The notes under the pieces: generated by a model
Databases searched by the model: none
Told to the model about the DNA's origin: nothing
The model's input: the letters and a program-made list of their open reading frames with translations, nothing else
Part shown: in pieces, positions 29,069 through 38,543 of the stretch
Layout: every line of letters begins with the position of its first letter
Position numbering within the stretch: position 1 is the first letter of the stretch
Program-made: the position numbers and the translations under genes
Origin: Brachybacterium sp. EE-P12
GTDB taxonomy: Bacteria; Actinomycetota; Actinomycetes; Actinomycetales; Dermabacteraceae
DNA: 64,000 nucleotides
Assembly (NCBI RefSeq): GCF_003711805.1
Contig: NZ_QXCP01000005.1
Span: 310,001 to 374,000 of the forward strand
Reading direction: 5' to 3'

Positions 29069-32000
29069 TCAGCAGTCCTCGCCGAAGATGATCTGCTCGG
29101 CGATCAGCCGCGAGCGGCGCGTGGCCTTGAGATAGCGGTCCTCGAGCTCCGCGGCGGTCGCGTCCTCGCCGTCGATCAGCAGGGAGAGCGCACGGAGGTC
29201 GTAGCGGCCGGTGGGGAGCACCTCCCCTTCCCTGCCCTTCCACAGGAACAGCCCGCGCCGCAGCTGCCAGGCCAGCGTCCAGGCACCGCGGAGCTCCTCC
29301 GCCTCGTGCGCGGCGAGCAGGCCGGCCTCGACCGCGGCCTCGAGCTGGGCGAGGGTCGAGGTGGTGCGCAGCGCCTCGACCTCGTGGCCGTGATCGAGGG
29401 CGAGCAGCTGGGCGCACCACTCGACATCGGTCATCCCTCCGCGGCCGAGCTTCAGATGCCGCGAGGGATCGGCGTTGCGCGGCAGACGCTCGGACTCCAC
29501 ACGGGCCTTCATCCGGGTGATCGCCCGGCGGGAGGCGTCGTCGAGGCCGCCGACGGGATAGCGGTGCCGGTCCATCTCCTCGACGAGCCGCGCGCCGACG
29601 GTCTTCGAGGAGACGACCGGCCTGGCACGCAGCAGGGCCTGCTTCTCCCAGGTCTCGGCGTCCCGGCGGAGGTAGTCGATCCAGGAGTCGAGGGTGCGGG
29701 TGAGCGGACCCACCTTCCCCTCGGGCCGCAGATCGGCACTGACCTTCATGTCCGAGCGGGCGGTGGGGGCGTTGAGGATCTTCTGGATCTGGGTCGCCAC
29801 GGCGTTCGTGATCTCGACGGTCGCGCTGCCGGCCCCCCGGTCCACGGCGATGAACTGGACGTCCGCATCGGAGGCGTAGCCCATCTCGCGGGCGCCGAAG
29901 CTGCCCTGGGCGAGGATCGCGAGCTCCACGCCGAGCGCGCGGGCCGGGTCGGAGCGGCGCTCGCGCAGCTGCCGGGCCGTGGACTCGTCGACCTCGTCGA
30001 CCCCGTCCAGCGGCTCCGCGTCCTCGCCCACGGCATCCCGCTCCCGGGCGACGACGTGATACGCGACCAGCAGCCCTGCCTCGAGCACGGCCTCGGCGAG
30101 GTCGGAGAGGGCGTGGGCGACCTCCGAGGCGGAGACGACGCCGCTGAGGTGGGAGAGCGAGATCCGCAGCAGCTCCCGGCTGCGGGTGCGCCGCAGCACG
30201 TCGCGAGCCTCCTCGACGGTGTCCACCCGCGTGATCACCGCGAGGAACTCCCGGCCCAGCAGGTCCCGGGACAGGGGGCGCAGCTGCTCGTCCCGGGCGA
30301 GCCAGCGCACCCCCTCCGGGATCCGTTCGAGCTGCTCGCCGACGTACCGGCTCGCCGAGAGCACGCGGGTCAGGCGCTTCGCGGCCAGGCCCGAGTCGCG
30401 CAGCAGACCGAGATACCAGTGGGCGGAGCCGATCTCGTCGGACAGACGGCGGAAGGCGAGCAGGCCCAGATCCGGGTCGATCCCGTCCGCGAACCACTCG
30501 AGCATCGCCGGCAGCAGCTGGCGCTGGATCTTCGCGCGCCGGGAGATCCCTTCGGTGAGCGAGGAGATGTGGGCGAGGGCCCGGGCGGGGTCGACATAGC
30601 CGATCGCCGCCAGACGCGCCTGGGCGTCCTCGGCGCTCAGCGCGATCTCCCCGTCGGACAGCTGCGAGGCGGTCAGCAGCAGCGGCCGGTAGAAGATCTC
30701 CTCGTGCAGCCGCCGCACGAGACGCCGGGTGCGCTGGTATCGCTGCGTGAAATCGTCCGTGCCCAGGCCCAGGCTGCGGGAGAGGCGCCGCAGGTCGGAG
30801 GCGGAGGTGGGCAGCACCTGGGTGCGCCGCAGCCGGTGCAGCTGCAGCCGGTGCTCGACGCAGCGCAGGAAACGGTACGCCTCGTCCATCTGGGCGACGT
30901 GGCCGCGGGAGATGTACCCGCCCTCGCCCAGCCGGGCGAGGGAGTCCAGCGTCGAGCGGCCCTGGAGCTGCTCGTCGGCGCGGCCGTGCACCATCTGCAG
31001 CAGCTGGACGGTGAACTCCACGTCCCGCAGCCCGCCCGGGCCGAGCTTGATGTTGCGGTCCACCTCGGCGCGCGGGATGTGCGCGACGACGCGGCGGCGC
31101 ATCGCACGGGTGTCCTCGACGAAGCCGTCCCTCGTCGAGGCCTGCCACACCCACGGCTCGACCATCTGCTCGAAGGCGGCGCCGAGCTCCCGGTCCCCCG
31201 CGGCGGCACGGGCCTTCAGCAGCGCCTGGAACTCCCAGGACTTCGCCCACTCGGTGTAGTAGCGGCGGTAGGAGTCCGGGGTCCGCACGAGCGGACCGTC
31301 CTTCCCCTCCGGGCGGAGGTTCGCGTCGACCTGCCACAGCGAGCCCTCGGCGGTCCGCTCGGAGCAGGCGCGGGCGAGCTCGCGGGCGAGCGCCGCACCG
31401 ATCGTGATCACGTCCTCCTCGGTGCACCCCTCGTGCGCGGGGGCGACCACGTGCATCACGTCGACGTCGGAGATGTAGTTCAGCTCCCGCGCGCCGGTCT
31501 TGCCCATCGCGATCACGCACCAGCGCACCTGCTCGTGCCCCTCGACGGTGGCGCGGGCGATCGCGGAGGCGGCCTCGAGGGCCGCGTCGGCGAGATCGCT
31601 GATCGCGGCGGAGACGCGGGGCTGGAGGGCGGCGGGATCGGCCGCGCAGGCGTCCGCCGCGGCGATCTGCGCGAGGCGCAGGTGGTAGGCGGCGCGCAGG
31701 GCGTCGCGCTCCTCGCGCCCGCCGGAGCTCGCCACCGGCACCTCTGCCGTCGGATCGGCGCCGACGGCCTCGAGCAGCGAGGCGCGCACCGCCTCGGCGG
31801 TGACGGCGAGATCGTCGTCGCCCTCGCGCAGCAGGTCGAGGCGGTGGGGATGGCGGGCGAGCACGTCGCCGAGCGCGACGGAGAGCCCGAGCAGGCGGAT
31901 CAGTCGGTGCCCGGGCGTGCCGTGCGTCCCGATGCCGCCGAGGAACTCCTCGAGGAGCGCGTCCTCGCCGGCCTCGCGCGCCGCTTCGGCCAGTCGCAGC

Positions 32001-32182
32001 AGGCCCAGGACCGCGTCGTCCCCGTCGGCCGTCGCGCCGAGGGCCTCGGCGGCTCCGGGGCCGAGGCCCTCCAGCGCGGGCTCGGCGAGGAAGCGGCTGA
32101 CGCGGTCGGTGCGGGAGAAGCCGAGCCGGGCGAGCACCCCGGTGGAGGTGGGGGGCTCGGCGCTGCGCTTCGCGGTGCTCAT
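29069..32182 (-). CDS. glnE: Bifunctional glutamine synthetase adenylyltransferase/adenylyl-removing enzyme
   Basis: 1037 residues, with two nucleotidyltransferase halves. The N-terminal removase-type site is GKTGARELNYISDVDVMHV near residue 234, and the C-terminal transferase-type site is GSFGAREMGYASDADVQFI near 762; both keep the G-x-x-E/D and D-x-D residues. It adds and removes AMP on the tyrosine of GlnA to tune nitrogen assimilation. It begins 10 bases after the glnA2 stop, so the two are co-transcribed, as in Mycobacterium and Streptomyces. No PII gene is in the window. Confidence 0.97.
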   Translation of the reverse strand: MSTAKRSAEPPTSTGVLARLGFSRTDRVSRFLAEPALEGLGPGAAEALGATADGDDAVLGLLRLAEAAREAGEDALLEEFLGGIGTHGTPGHRLIRLLGLSVALGDVLARHPHRLDLLREGDDDLAVTAEAVRASLLEAVGADPTAEVPVASSGGREERDALRAAYHLRLAQIAAADACAADPAALQPRVSAAISDLADAALEAASAIARATVEGHEQVRWCVIAMGKTGARELNYISDVDVMHVVAPAHEGCTEEDVITIGAALARELARACSERTAEGSLWQVDANLRPEGKDGPLVRTPDSYRRYYTEWAKSWEFQALLKARAAAGDRELGAAFEQMVEPWVWQASTRDGFVEDTRAMRRRVVAHIPRAEVDRNIKLGPGGLRDVEFTVQLLQMVHGRADEQLQGRSTLDSLARLGEGGYISRGHVAQMDEAYRFLRCVEHRLQLHRLRRTQVLPTSASDLRRLSRSLGLGTDDFTQRYQRTRRLVRRLHEEIFYRPLLLTASQLSDGEIALSAEDAQARLAAIGYVDPARALAHISSLTEGISRRAKIQRQLLPAMLEWFADGIDPDLGLLAFRRLSDEIGSAHWYLGLLRDSGLAAKRLTRVLSASRYVGEQLERIPEGVRWLARDEQLRPLSRDLLGREFLAVITRVDTVEEARDVLRRTRSRELLRISLSHLSGVVSASEVAHALSDLAEAVLEAGLLVAYHVVARERDAVGEDAEPLDGVDEVDESTARQLRERRSDPARALGVELAILAQGSFGAREMGYASDADVQFIAVDRGAGSATVEITNAVATQIQKILNAPTARSDMKVSADLRPEGKVGPLTRTLDSWIDYLRRDAETWEKQALLRARPVVSSKTVGARLVEEMDRHRYPVGGLDDASRRAITRMKARVESERLPRNADPSRHLKLGRGGMTDVEWCAQLLALDHGHEVEALRTTSTLAQLEAAVEAGLLAAHEAEELRGAWTLAWQLRRGLFLWKGREGEVLPTGRYDLRALSLLIDGEDATAAELEDRYLKATRRSRLIAEQIIFGEDC

Positions 32183-32192
32183 GGCGTCCCCG

Positions 32193-33530
32193 TCAGACCC
32201 GGCTGAAGGTGGAGCGGAGCTCGTGGTCGGTCACCTGCTCGCGATAGCGCTGCCACTCCTGCTGCTTGTCCCGCAGGAAGAACTCGAAGACCTGCTCGCC
32301 GAGGGTGTCCGCCATCAGCTCCGAGCTCTCGAACACCTCCAGCGCGCGGAACAGGTCCGTGGGCAGGGGCTCGATGCCCATCGCGCGCCGCTCGCGTTCG
32401 GTGAGCTCCCACACGGCGTCCTCCGCACCCTCGGGCAGCTCGTAGCCGCCCTCGACCCCGGCCATCCCGGCCGCGAGCAGCACGGCGAAGGCGAGATAGG
32501 GGTTGGCCGAGGAGTCCAGTCCTCGGAACTCCACTCGTGAGGAGGTGGTCTTGGTGGGCTTGTGGAAGGGGACGCGCACGAGCGCGGAGCGGTTGTTGTG
32601 GCCCCAGCAGATGTAGCTCGGCGCCTCCTGCGCGCCCCACAGGCGCTTGTAGGAGTTCACCCACTGGTTGGTCACCGCGACGTACTCGGGTGCATGGCGC
32701 AGCAGACCGGCGATGAACTGGCGCCCGGTGCGGGAGAGCCCGTACTCGGCGCCCGGCTCGTGGAAGGCGTTCTTCCCGCCCTGGAAGAGGGAGAGGTGGG
32801 TGTGCATGCCGGAGCCGGGCTGGTCGATCATCGGCTTGGGCATGAAGGAGGCGACCTGTCCCATCGACAGGGCCACCTCCTTGACCACGGTGCGGAGGGT
32901 GACGATGTTGTCCGCCGTGGTCAGCGCATCCGCGTAGCGCAGGTCGATCTCGTTCTGGCCCGGGCCGTTCTCGTGGTGGGAGTACTCGACCTGGATGTTC
33001 ATCGCCTCCAGGTGCTGGATGGCGGAGCGACGGAAGTCCTGTCCCTGGCCGCGGTGGACGTGGTCGAAGTAGCCGGCCCCGTCGATGGGGCGCAGCGGCT
33101 CGCCCTGCTGGTACGGCTGCTCGAAGAGGTAGAACTCGATCTCGGGGTGGGCGAAGAACTCCAGCCCCTTCTCCTCGACGCGGGCGAGGGCGTCCTTCAG
33201 CACGCGGCGCGGATCCGAGGCGGCGGGCTCCCCGTCGGGGGTGAGGACGTCGCACATCATGCGGCCGGTGGCATTGGTCTCGCCGCGCCAGGCGAGCAGC
33301 TCGAAGGTCGCCGGGTCCGGGCGCAGGATCATGTCGGACTCGTAGCTGCGCGTGAGCCCCTCGATCGTGGAGCCGTCGATGCCGATGCCCTCGGTGAAGG
33401 CGATCTCGAGGTCGGCCGGGGAGATAGCGATCGACTTCAGCGTCCCCGCGATGTCGCAGAACCACAGCCGGATGAACCGCACGTCCTGGTCGGAGACGGT
33501 GCGGATGACGTCGTCATGGAGATGTCCCAT
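32193..33530 (-). CDS. glnA2: Glutamine synthetase type I, GlnA2 (non-adenylylated form)
   Basis: 445 residues, shorter than GlnA. The catalytic motifs are present: HPEIEFYLF, GPGQNEIDLRY, GSGMHTHLSLF, NNRSALVRVP and [18 protein letters not shown]. Where GlnA has LYELPPEE, this protein reads VWELTERERRAMG: tryptophan replaces the adenylylated tyrosine and the surrounding insertion is missing, so it should escape GlnE control. It may be a secondary glutamine synthetase or a gamma-glutamyl-amide ligase. It lies directly upstream of glnE. Confidence 0.95.
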   Translation of the reverse strand: MGHLHDDVIRTVSDQDVRFIRLWFCDIAGTLKSIAISPADLEIAFTEGIGIDGSTIEGLTRSYESDMILRPDPATFELLAWRGETNATGRMMCDVLTPDGEPAASDPRRVLKDALARVEEKGLEFFAHPEIEFYLFEQPYQQGEPLRPIDGAGYFDHVHRGQGQDFRRSAIQHLEAMNIQVEYSHHENGPGQNEIDLRYADALTTADNIVTLRTVVKEVALSMGQVASFMPKPMIDQPGSGMHTHLSLFQGGKNAFHEPGAEYGLSRTGRQFIAGLLRHAPEYVAVTNQWVNSYKRLWGAQEAPSYICWGHNNRSALVRVPFHKPTKTTSSRVEFRGLDSSANPYLAFAVLLAAGMAGVEGGYELPEGAEDAVWELTERERRAMGIEPLPTDLFRALEVFESSELMADTLGEQVFEFFLRDKQQEWQRYREQVTDHELRSTFSRV

Positions 33531-33584
33531 GGCTCAAGTCTGCCTCACCCGGCGAGCTCCGCTGCGGCAGGGGCCGCTGCTCGC

Positions 33585-34130
33585 TCAGAACGGGATGGAG
33601 AGGTACCACCGGCCGTCCTCGCCCCGGATCATCGGGACGTCGATGCCCTGCTGGAGCACGCTGAGGGAGATCGTGCCGTCCTCGGCGGGTTCGGCGCGGA
33701 CCATCGAGGCGTCGAGGTCATCGAACGTGCCGGGCTCGAGGAGCTGCTCGTACTCCCCCATCGCCTCCCGGGCCCCGTCGGCGCAGGACCGCAGCCGCTC
33801 CCCCTCCGGTGCGACGCCGGTGTCCGGATCGAGGACGAGGCCGCAGGCGGCGTCCCAGTCCTGGTCGTCGATGGTCCGGAGGAAGCCGAGGAAGCGGTCC
33901 GTCGCCGTGTCGAGGTCCGCCTCGGTGACCTCCTGGCCGCCGCCGTCGCTCGGGCCCGCGGCGGGTCCCCCGGCCGGGGGACCGGTCTCGCTGCTCGGGG
34001 CCGGGGCGGGCTGCTCCTCGTCCCCTGTGCAGGCGGCCGCACCGAGCGCGAGCACCAGGGCGGCGGCGGCAGCGGCGCCTCGGCGGACGACGCAGGGCCG
34101 GGCGGGACTGCGCAGGGCGGTCAGCTCCAT
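33585..34130 (-). CDS. Lipoprotein, hypothetical
   Basis: 181 residues. The signal peptide has a basic start, a hydrophobic stretch (AAAAALVLALGAAAC) and the lipobox LGAAAC, followed by an acidic Pro-rich spacer. The mature domain reads TDRFLGFLRTIDDQDWDAACGLV and ends DGRWYLSIPF, a small NTF2-like or DUF4878-type fold, by resemblance only. ATG at 34130 has GAGGAG upstream. It would be tethered outside the membrane. Divergent from panB. Confidence 0.75.
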   Translation of the reverse strand: MELTALRSPARPCVVRRGAAAAAALVLALGAAACTGDEEQPAPAPSSETGPPAGGPAAGPSDGGGQEVTEADLDTATDRFLGFLRTIDDQDWDAACGLVLDPDTGVAPEGERLRSCADGAREAMGEYEQLLEPGTFDDLDASMVRAEPAEDGTISLSVLQQGIDVPMIRGEDGRWYLSIPF

Positions 34131-34242
34131 GGGGGCTCTCCTCGAGAAGGTCGAGCGGCGACGGATCCCAGGGTGGCACACACATCGCGCGCACGGCAGC
34201 CGCACGCAGGGCGTCCCGCCGGGCAGCGGGCCGCGGCAGGAC

Positions 34243-34248
34243 TAGGCT
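34243..34248 (+). promoter_or_regulatory. Possible -10 element upstream of panB
   Basis: TAGGCT lies 36 bases before the panB GTG, between the divergent lipoprotein gene and panB. No clear -35 is seen. Confidence 0.35.
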
Positions 34249-34284
34249 GGCAGGCCGGAACCCGTCCTCGTCCAGGAGCCCGCT

Positions 34285-35121
34285 GTGAGCACTCAGTCCC
34301 CCGCCGCCGTCCCCGCCCCGTCCGGTCCGGCGAAGATCCGGCTGCGCCATCTGCAGCAGGCCAAGGAGCAGGGGCGCCCCTTCGCGATGCTCACCGCCTA
34401 CGACCAGTTCTCCGCGACCGTCTTCGAGGAGGCGGGCATCGAGACGCTGCTGGTCGGGGACTCGGTCGGCACCACGGTGCTCGGCCACAGCTCGACCACC
34501 TCCACCACCCACGCGGACATGCTCACGTTCACCGCCGCGGTGGCCCGCAGCGTGCACCGTCCGCTGGTCGTCGCCGATCTCGCCTTCGGCACCTACGAGA
34601 CGGGTCCGCGCGACGCGGTGCTGCACGGCATCGAGCTGGTCCGTGCCGGAGCGGAGGCGGTCAAGCTCGAGGGAGGCGCCCCGCTCGTCCCCCAGGTCAG
34701 TGCCCTGGTGGAGGCCGGGATCCCCGTCTTCGGGCATCTGGGCTTCACGCCCCAGTCGGTCAACGCCCACTCCGGCCACCGCGTCCAGGGACGTGACGAG
34801 GAGGCCGCCGAGAGGCTCCTCGCCGATGCGCTCGCGATCCAGGAGGCCGGGGCCAGCGCGATCGTGCTCGAGCTGGTGCCGGCGCGCGTCGCCGCGGAGG
34901 TCACCGCCGCACTGCGGGTGCCGACGATCGGGATCGGCGCCGGCCCGGGCTGCGACGGGCAGGTGCTCGTCTGGCAGGACATGGCGGGCCTGTCCGGCTT
35001 CCGCGGGAGGTTCGTCAAGGCCTTCGCGGATCTGCGGGGGACGTTGCGCGAGGCGGCGGGCAGCTACCGTGCCGAGGTCGAGCAGGGCAGCTACCCCGCG
35101 GCCGAGCACTCCTTCGAGTGA
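34285..35121 (+). CDS. panB: 3-methyl-2-oxobutanoate hydroxymethyltransferase
   Basis: 278 residues. The motifs AMLTAYDQFSATVFEEAG, LLVGDSVGTTVLG (metal-binding aspartate), VKLEGG, VFGHLGFTPQS and GIGAGPGCDGQVLVWQD are those of PanB. It makes ketopantoate from alpha-ketoisovalerate and 5,10-methylene-tetrahydrofolate, the first committed step to pantothenate and CoA. The GTG has AGGAG nine bases upstream. panC and panD are not beside it. Confidence 0.96.
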   Translation: MSTQSPAAVPAPSGPAKIRLRHLQQAKEQGRPFAMLTAYDQFSATVFEEAGIETLLVGDSVGTTVLGHSSTTSTTHADMLTFTAAVARSVHRPLVVADLAFGTYETGPRDAVLHGIELVRAGAEAVKLEGGAPLVPQVSALVEAGIPVFGHLGFTPQSVNAHSGHRVQGRDEEAAERLLADALAIQEAGASAIVLELVPARVAAEVTAALRVPTIGIGAGPGCDGQVLVWQDMAGLSGFRGRFVKAFADLRGTLREAAGSYRAEVEQGSYPAAEHSFE

Positions 35122-35163
35122 GCCACGTCGAACGCGCCGCCGAGCGGAACGTCGGCGAGGAGC

Positions 35164-35346
35164 TCAGTCCTCCCACTCCGCGTCGTCCTCGTCCCACTTC
35201 TCGTTGCGCTTCGCCGCGGTGCTGAGCGCCCGCTGCGCCTCCTCGCGCGTGGCGTAGGGGCCCATCAGGTCCGTGGCCTGCGACTGCGGGCCCTCCTCCA
35301 CCGCGCCGGTGCTGAGGTTGTAGTAGTACTGCACGCCCTCGCTCAT
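35164..35346 (-). CDS. Small SPOR-like protein
   Basis: 60 residues, acidic. VQYYYNLSTGAVEEGPQS and MGPYATREEAQRALS resemble small actinobacterial proteins annotated as SPOR domain-containing that sit beside map. The ATG at 35346 is chosen for AAGGAG nine bases before it. It is divergent from map with only 38 bases between the starts. No signal peptide or membrane span is present, so it is likely cytoplasmic. Function unknown. Confidence 0.75.
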   Translation of the reverse strand: MSEGVQYYYNLSTGAVEEGPQSQATDLMGPYATREEAQRALSTAAKRNEKWDEDDAEWED

Positions 35347-35384
35347 GTCCGGGCTCCTTCCGGGTCGGTGAGACACTGGTGGGC

Positions 35385-36272
35385 ATGACTGTAGAGCAGG
35401 AATGGATCCGACCCGAGGGCCGCGCGCTGCTGGTCCCCGGCACCCTCAGCCCCCGTCGTCCCGTGCCCGCGCGCATCGAGCGCCCGGAGTACGTGGGCAA
35501 GGACGAGGCGGTCTCGGACAGCGGACCGTTCGTGCAGAGCGCCGACGTGATCGCGCGGGTGCGCGAGGCCTCTCGCGTCGCCGCCCTCGCGCTGCAGGCC
35601 GCGGGCGAGGCCGCGCAGCCCGGCGTGACCACCGACCACATCGACGCCGTGGTCCACGACGTGCTGATCGAGAACGGCGCCTATCCCTCCACCCTCGGCT
35701 ACCTCGGCTTCGAGAAGTCCTGCTGCACGAGCCTGAACGAGGTCATCTGCCACGGCATCCCGGACTCCACCGTCATGGAGTCCGGCGACATCCTCAACGT
35801 CGACGTCACCGCGTACCTGGACGGGGTGCACGGCGACTGCAACGCGACCTTCCTCGTGGGCGACGTCGCGCCGCGGGCGCAGGAGCTCGTCGAGACCGCC
35901 CACGCCGCGATGATGCGCGGGATCAAGGTGGCCCGCCCGGGGCGCGAGGTGAACGTGATCGGCCGGGTCATCGAGAAGTTCGTCTCCCGGCACGGCATGG
36001 AGTCCGTGCGCGACTACACCGGTCACGGCGTGGCCGAGGGCTTCCACAACGGGCTGATCATCCCCCACTACGACTCCGCGCCGATGTTCGACGACGTCAT
36101 CGAGGAGAACATGACCTTCACGATCGAGCCGATGGTCACCCTCGGCTCCCAGGCCTGGGACCAGTGGGACGACGGCTGGACCGTCGTCACCCGCGACGGC
36201 TCCTACTCCGCCCAGTTCGAGCACACGATGCTCATCACCGACGAGGGCCCGGAGCTGCTCACGGTCGTCTGA
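35385..36272 (+). CDS. map: Methionine aminopeptidase, type I
   Basis: 295 residues. The metal ligands appear in order: [20 protein letters not shown] (two aspartates), the histidine in [17 protein letters not shown], and glutamates in [11 protein letters not shown] and the C-terminal [10 protein letters not shown]. It removes the initiator methionine. An N-terminal extension with [10 protein letters not shown] precedes the catalytic domain, as in actinobacterial MapB-type enzymes. The ATG at 35385 follows an in-frame GTG two codons upstream. The peptide deformylase that acts before it is at 60 kb. Confidence 0.96.
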   Translation: MTVEQEWIRPEGRALLVPGTLSPRRPVPARIERPEYVGKDEAVSDSGPFVQSADVIARVREASRVAALALQAAGEAAQPGVTTDHIDAVVHDVLIENGAYPSTLGYLGFEKSCCTSLNEVICHGIPDSTVMESGDILNVDVTAYLDGVHGDCNATFLVGDVAPRAQELVETAHAAMMRGIKVARPGREVNVIGRVIEKFVSRHGMESVRDYTGHGVAEGFHNGLIIPHYDSAPMFDDVIEENMTFTIEPMVTLGSQAWDQWDDGWTVVTRDGSYSAQFEHTMLITDEGPELLTVV

Positions 36273-36349
36273 CCCCGCCCGGGCGGGCCGGGCCGCCGGA
36301 GGCCTCCGCCACCTCCTGGAACGGACCGTCCCGCCCCGCCGCGCCCAGG

Positions 36350-36355
36350 TATCGT
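36350..36355 (+). promoter_or_regulatory. Possible -10 element upstream of the glucokinase gene
   Basis: TATCGT lies 73 bases before the ATG of the ROK kinase, in the spacer after map. Weak support. Confidence 0.25.
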
Positions 36356-36428
36356 GGGCACGCGTGAGAGCGCCGACGCCGGCGCCCGGACCGGGCGGAA
36401 CCACCCGCCGCACCAGCAGGGAGAGACG

Positions 36429-37244
36429 ATGAGCAAGAGGGCCTTCGGCATCGACATCGGCGGCAGCGGGATCAAGGGCGCGCCCGTCCATCTGGGCAAG
36501 GGAGAACTGGCCGCCGACCGGCTGCGGATCCCGACCCCGCAGCCCTCGACCCCGGACGCCGTCGCCGACGCCGTCGCCGAGCTGGTGGACTCCTTCGACA
36601 TCGCCGAGGACATGCCGATCGGCGTCACCTTCCCCGCGGTCATCAAGGACGGCGTGGCCCATTCCGCCGCCAACGTCGACAAGAGCTGGATCGGCACGGA
36701 CGTGGACGCGCTGCTGACCGAGCGGACCGGGCACGACGTGTTCGTCGTCAACGACGCCGACGCCGCCGGGATCGCGGAGATGGAGTTCGGCGCCGGTCGC
36801 GGCAGCTCCGGGGTGGTGCAGGTGTTCACCCTCGGCACGGGCGTGGGCAGCGCGACCTTCACCGACGGCCGCCTCGTGCCCAACACCGAGCTCGGCCACC
36901 TCCTCCTGCACAGCGGCGACGCGGAGAAGTACATGGCCTCCTCGATCAAGGAGCGGGAGGACCTGGACTGGGAGACCTGGGCCGATCGTCTGCAGGAGTA
37001 CTTCGAGCACATCGAGTTCCTCTTCAGCCCCACCCGCATCATCATCGGCGGCGGGGTGTCCAAGAAGCACAAGAAGTTCCTGCCCCTGCTGGACCTGCAG
37101 GCTGAGCTGCTCCCGGCCGAGCTGCGCAACGAGGCCGGCATCATCGGCGCGGCCGTGCTCGCGCACCGCGAGGAGAAGGCGCTGCGGAAGGCGGCGAAGA
37201 AGGACGGGAAGAAGAAGGACAAGAAGGACAAGCACGAGGGCTGA
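36429..37244 (+). CDS. ppgK: Polyphosphate glucokinase (ROK family)
   Basis: 271 residues. The phosphate loop is [13 protein letters not shown], the substrate and catalytic region [16 protein letters not shown], then [11 protein letters not shown] and the ELGHLL histidine region, and [17 protein letters not shown]. This matches actinobacterial PpgK, which phosphorylates glucose with polyphosphate or ATP. Unlike ordinary ROK kinases it lacks the zinc-cysteine cluster. The C-terminus is a run of lysines ([12 protein letters not shown]) that may bind polyanionic polyphosphate; this is inference. GGGAGAG precedes the ATG. Confidence 0.93.
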   Translation: MSKRAFGIDIGGSGIKGAPVHLGKGELAADRLRIPTPQPSTPDAVADAVAELVDSFDIAEDMPIGVTFPAVIKDGVAHSAANVDKSWIGTDVDALLTERTGHDVFVVNDADAAGIAEMEFGAGRGSSGVVQVFTLGTGVGSATFTDGRLVPNTELGHLLLHSGDAEKYMASSIKEREDLDWETWADRLQEYFEHIEFLFSPTRIIIGGGVSKKHKKFLPLLDLQAELLPAELRNEAGIIGAAVLAHREEKALRKAAKKDGKKKDKKDKHEG

Positions 37245-37276
37245 TATGTAGGTCCTCCTGTCAAGTGGGCAGGGTG

Positions 37277-37314
37277 AAGCGGGGGCATCCACTGGCCGGT
37301 GGGTGCCCCCGCTT
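37277..37314 (+). terminator. Terminator after ppgK
   Basis: AAGCGGGGGCA (37277-37287) pairs perfectly with TGCCCCCGCTT (37304-37314), with some further inner pairing. It follows ppgK by 32 bases. The rest of the 295-base gap up to the IS remnant at 37540 shows no gene and may include the element's non-coding end. Confidence 0.7.
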
Positions 37315-37539
37315 CGGCGTTCGCGGGGTGCGTCTGGGGATGTCGCGTGTCTGTTCGACGCGTGGTCAGTCTGATATTCGCGGGTTGATTACCGCAGGAC
37401 GCTGTTTCCGGTGGGAGGAGCGGAGCTTGTCTGAGGTCGAGCGTCGCCCGTGAGGGCTGCTCACAGCCCTTGCGCTGGTCTCCTCCTCACGCTGCGTCCC
37501 CAGATGCTCTGGATCGCCCGTGAACGCTGTCTGTAGGGG

Positions 37540-38417
37540 TTATGCCTCCATCGTCGCCAGGGACCAGCACCAGCTGGCCAGCTCGCGCGCGATCGCGGTC
37601 GTCGCGACGGTGTGAGGCTTGTGGGCCGCAGTCAGCACCTTCCACCGACGATGGAGTCGACGGTTCCCGAGATCAGCCCGTTCCGCGACGGCTGCGGGGA
37701 CCTTGGCCCAGTCACGGCGCAGGACCGGGCCGGGCCGGTAAGGCGACTTGTGCTGCCATGCGGTCTCGACAAGGAGGCGGCGAGCATGGGAGTTGCCAGT
37801 GCGGGTGATCCCGCCGAGCACCCTGGACTGGCCGGAGGAATGCTCCGATGGGACCAGCCCCAGGAACGCTGGGAAGTTCTTTCCGGTGAACCGGGTCCAG
37901 TCCCCGATCTCGACTGCGAGCCCGAACGCGGTCAGGGTCGAGATGCCTCGCAGGCAGCACAGACGGTGAGTGATCTCGGTGAACTCGCTGTTCTCAGATC
38001 GCGTCGGGCATCGTCCCGGCAGCGGACGAGGTCGCGTGCGGCTTCCTGGTTCCGCGTGGGGATCCGGACCGCGACGATGTCTCCGGCCCGGTCCAGACGG
38101 GCTAGCAGCAGTGCGTCGTTACGGTCTGTCTTGACCCGGTCGCCAGGAGGGCGGATCAGCTTCGAGGGCGCCGCGACCTGCACGAAGTGTCCCGCCTCGT
38201 GAAGGGCGCGGGCCAGACCGAACCCCGTGGGCCCGGCCTCGTACGTGATCCGCAAGGGGCCGTGGCCACGGGCGAGCTCGTCCGCGAACGAGCAGATCTC
38301 CACGGGATCGTTCGACAGCTTCCGATGGATCACCTCTCCGGTCGTCCCGTCGATCGCGGCAGCAGCCACGCTGCGCGCATGGACATCCAGTCCCAGGCTT
38401 GTAGTCTCGGTGAACAC
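37540..38417 (-). pseudogene. IS110 family transposase, disrupted
   Basis: The N-terminal part (38417 down to about 37985) reads GLDVHARSVAAAAID, YEAGPTGFGLARAL and VKTDRNDALLLARLDRAG, the DEDD/RuvC-like domain with its acidic residues. The C-terminal part, in a different frame, reads RLCCLRGISTLTAFGLAVEI, FPAFLGLVPSEHSSGQS and GGITRTGNSHARRLLVE, the IS116/IS110/IS902 domain with its catalytic-serine region, ending at 37540. The frame changes near 37985 and the linker between domains is missing, so an internal deletion has probably killed the gene. GTG start with AGGAGG upstream. Confidence 0.85.
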
Positions 38418-38495
38418 CAGGGCCTCCTATGAATGTGTGCACCCCGGCCGCCCATCGACCAGGGTGATCCACGAGTCTTCATAGCGGGGCCCTGG
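38417..38495 (-). repeat. Inverted repeat at the 5' end of the IS110 remnant
   Basis: Positions 38417-38433 pair with 38478-38495 (CCAGGGCC and CTATGAA match GGCCCTGG and TTCATAG, with a small interior mismatch). On the minus strand the Shine-Dalgarno AGGAGG of the transposase is inside the stem. IS110 elements carry guide (bridge) RNA genes in their non-coding ends; this region may be a relic of one, which is inference. Confidence 0.55.
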
Positions 38496-38543
38496 GCCAC
38501 AACACCCGGGCACCCCCGCCCTCATAGCGTCTGACCCCGCAGG

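Noticed and set aside
28013-32206. Plus-strand open frame of 1397 codons
   Set aside because: Antisense to the nuclease-like gene and glnE. It is a third-position bias shadow.
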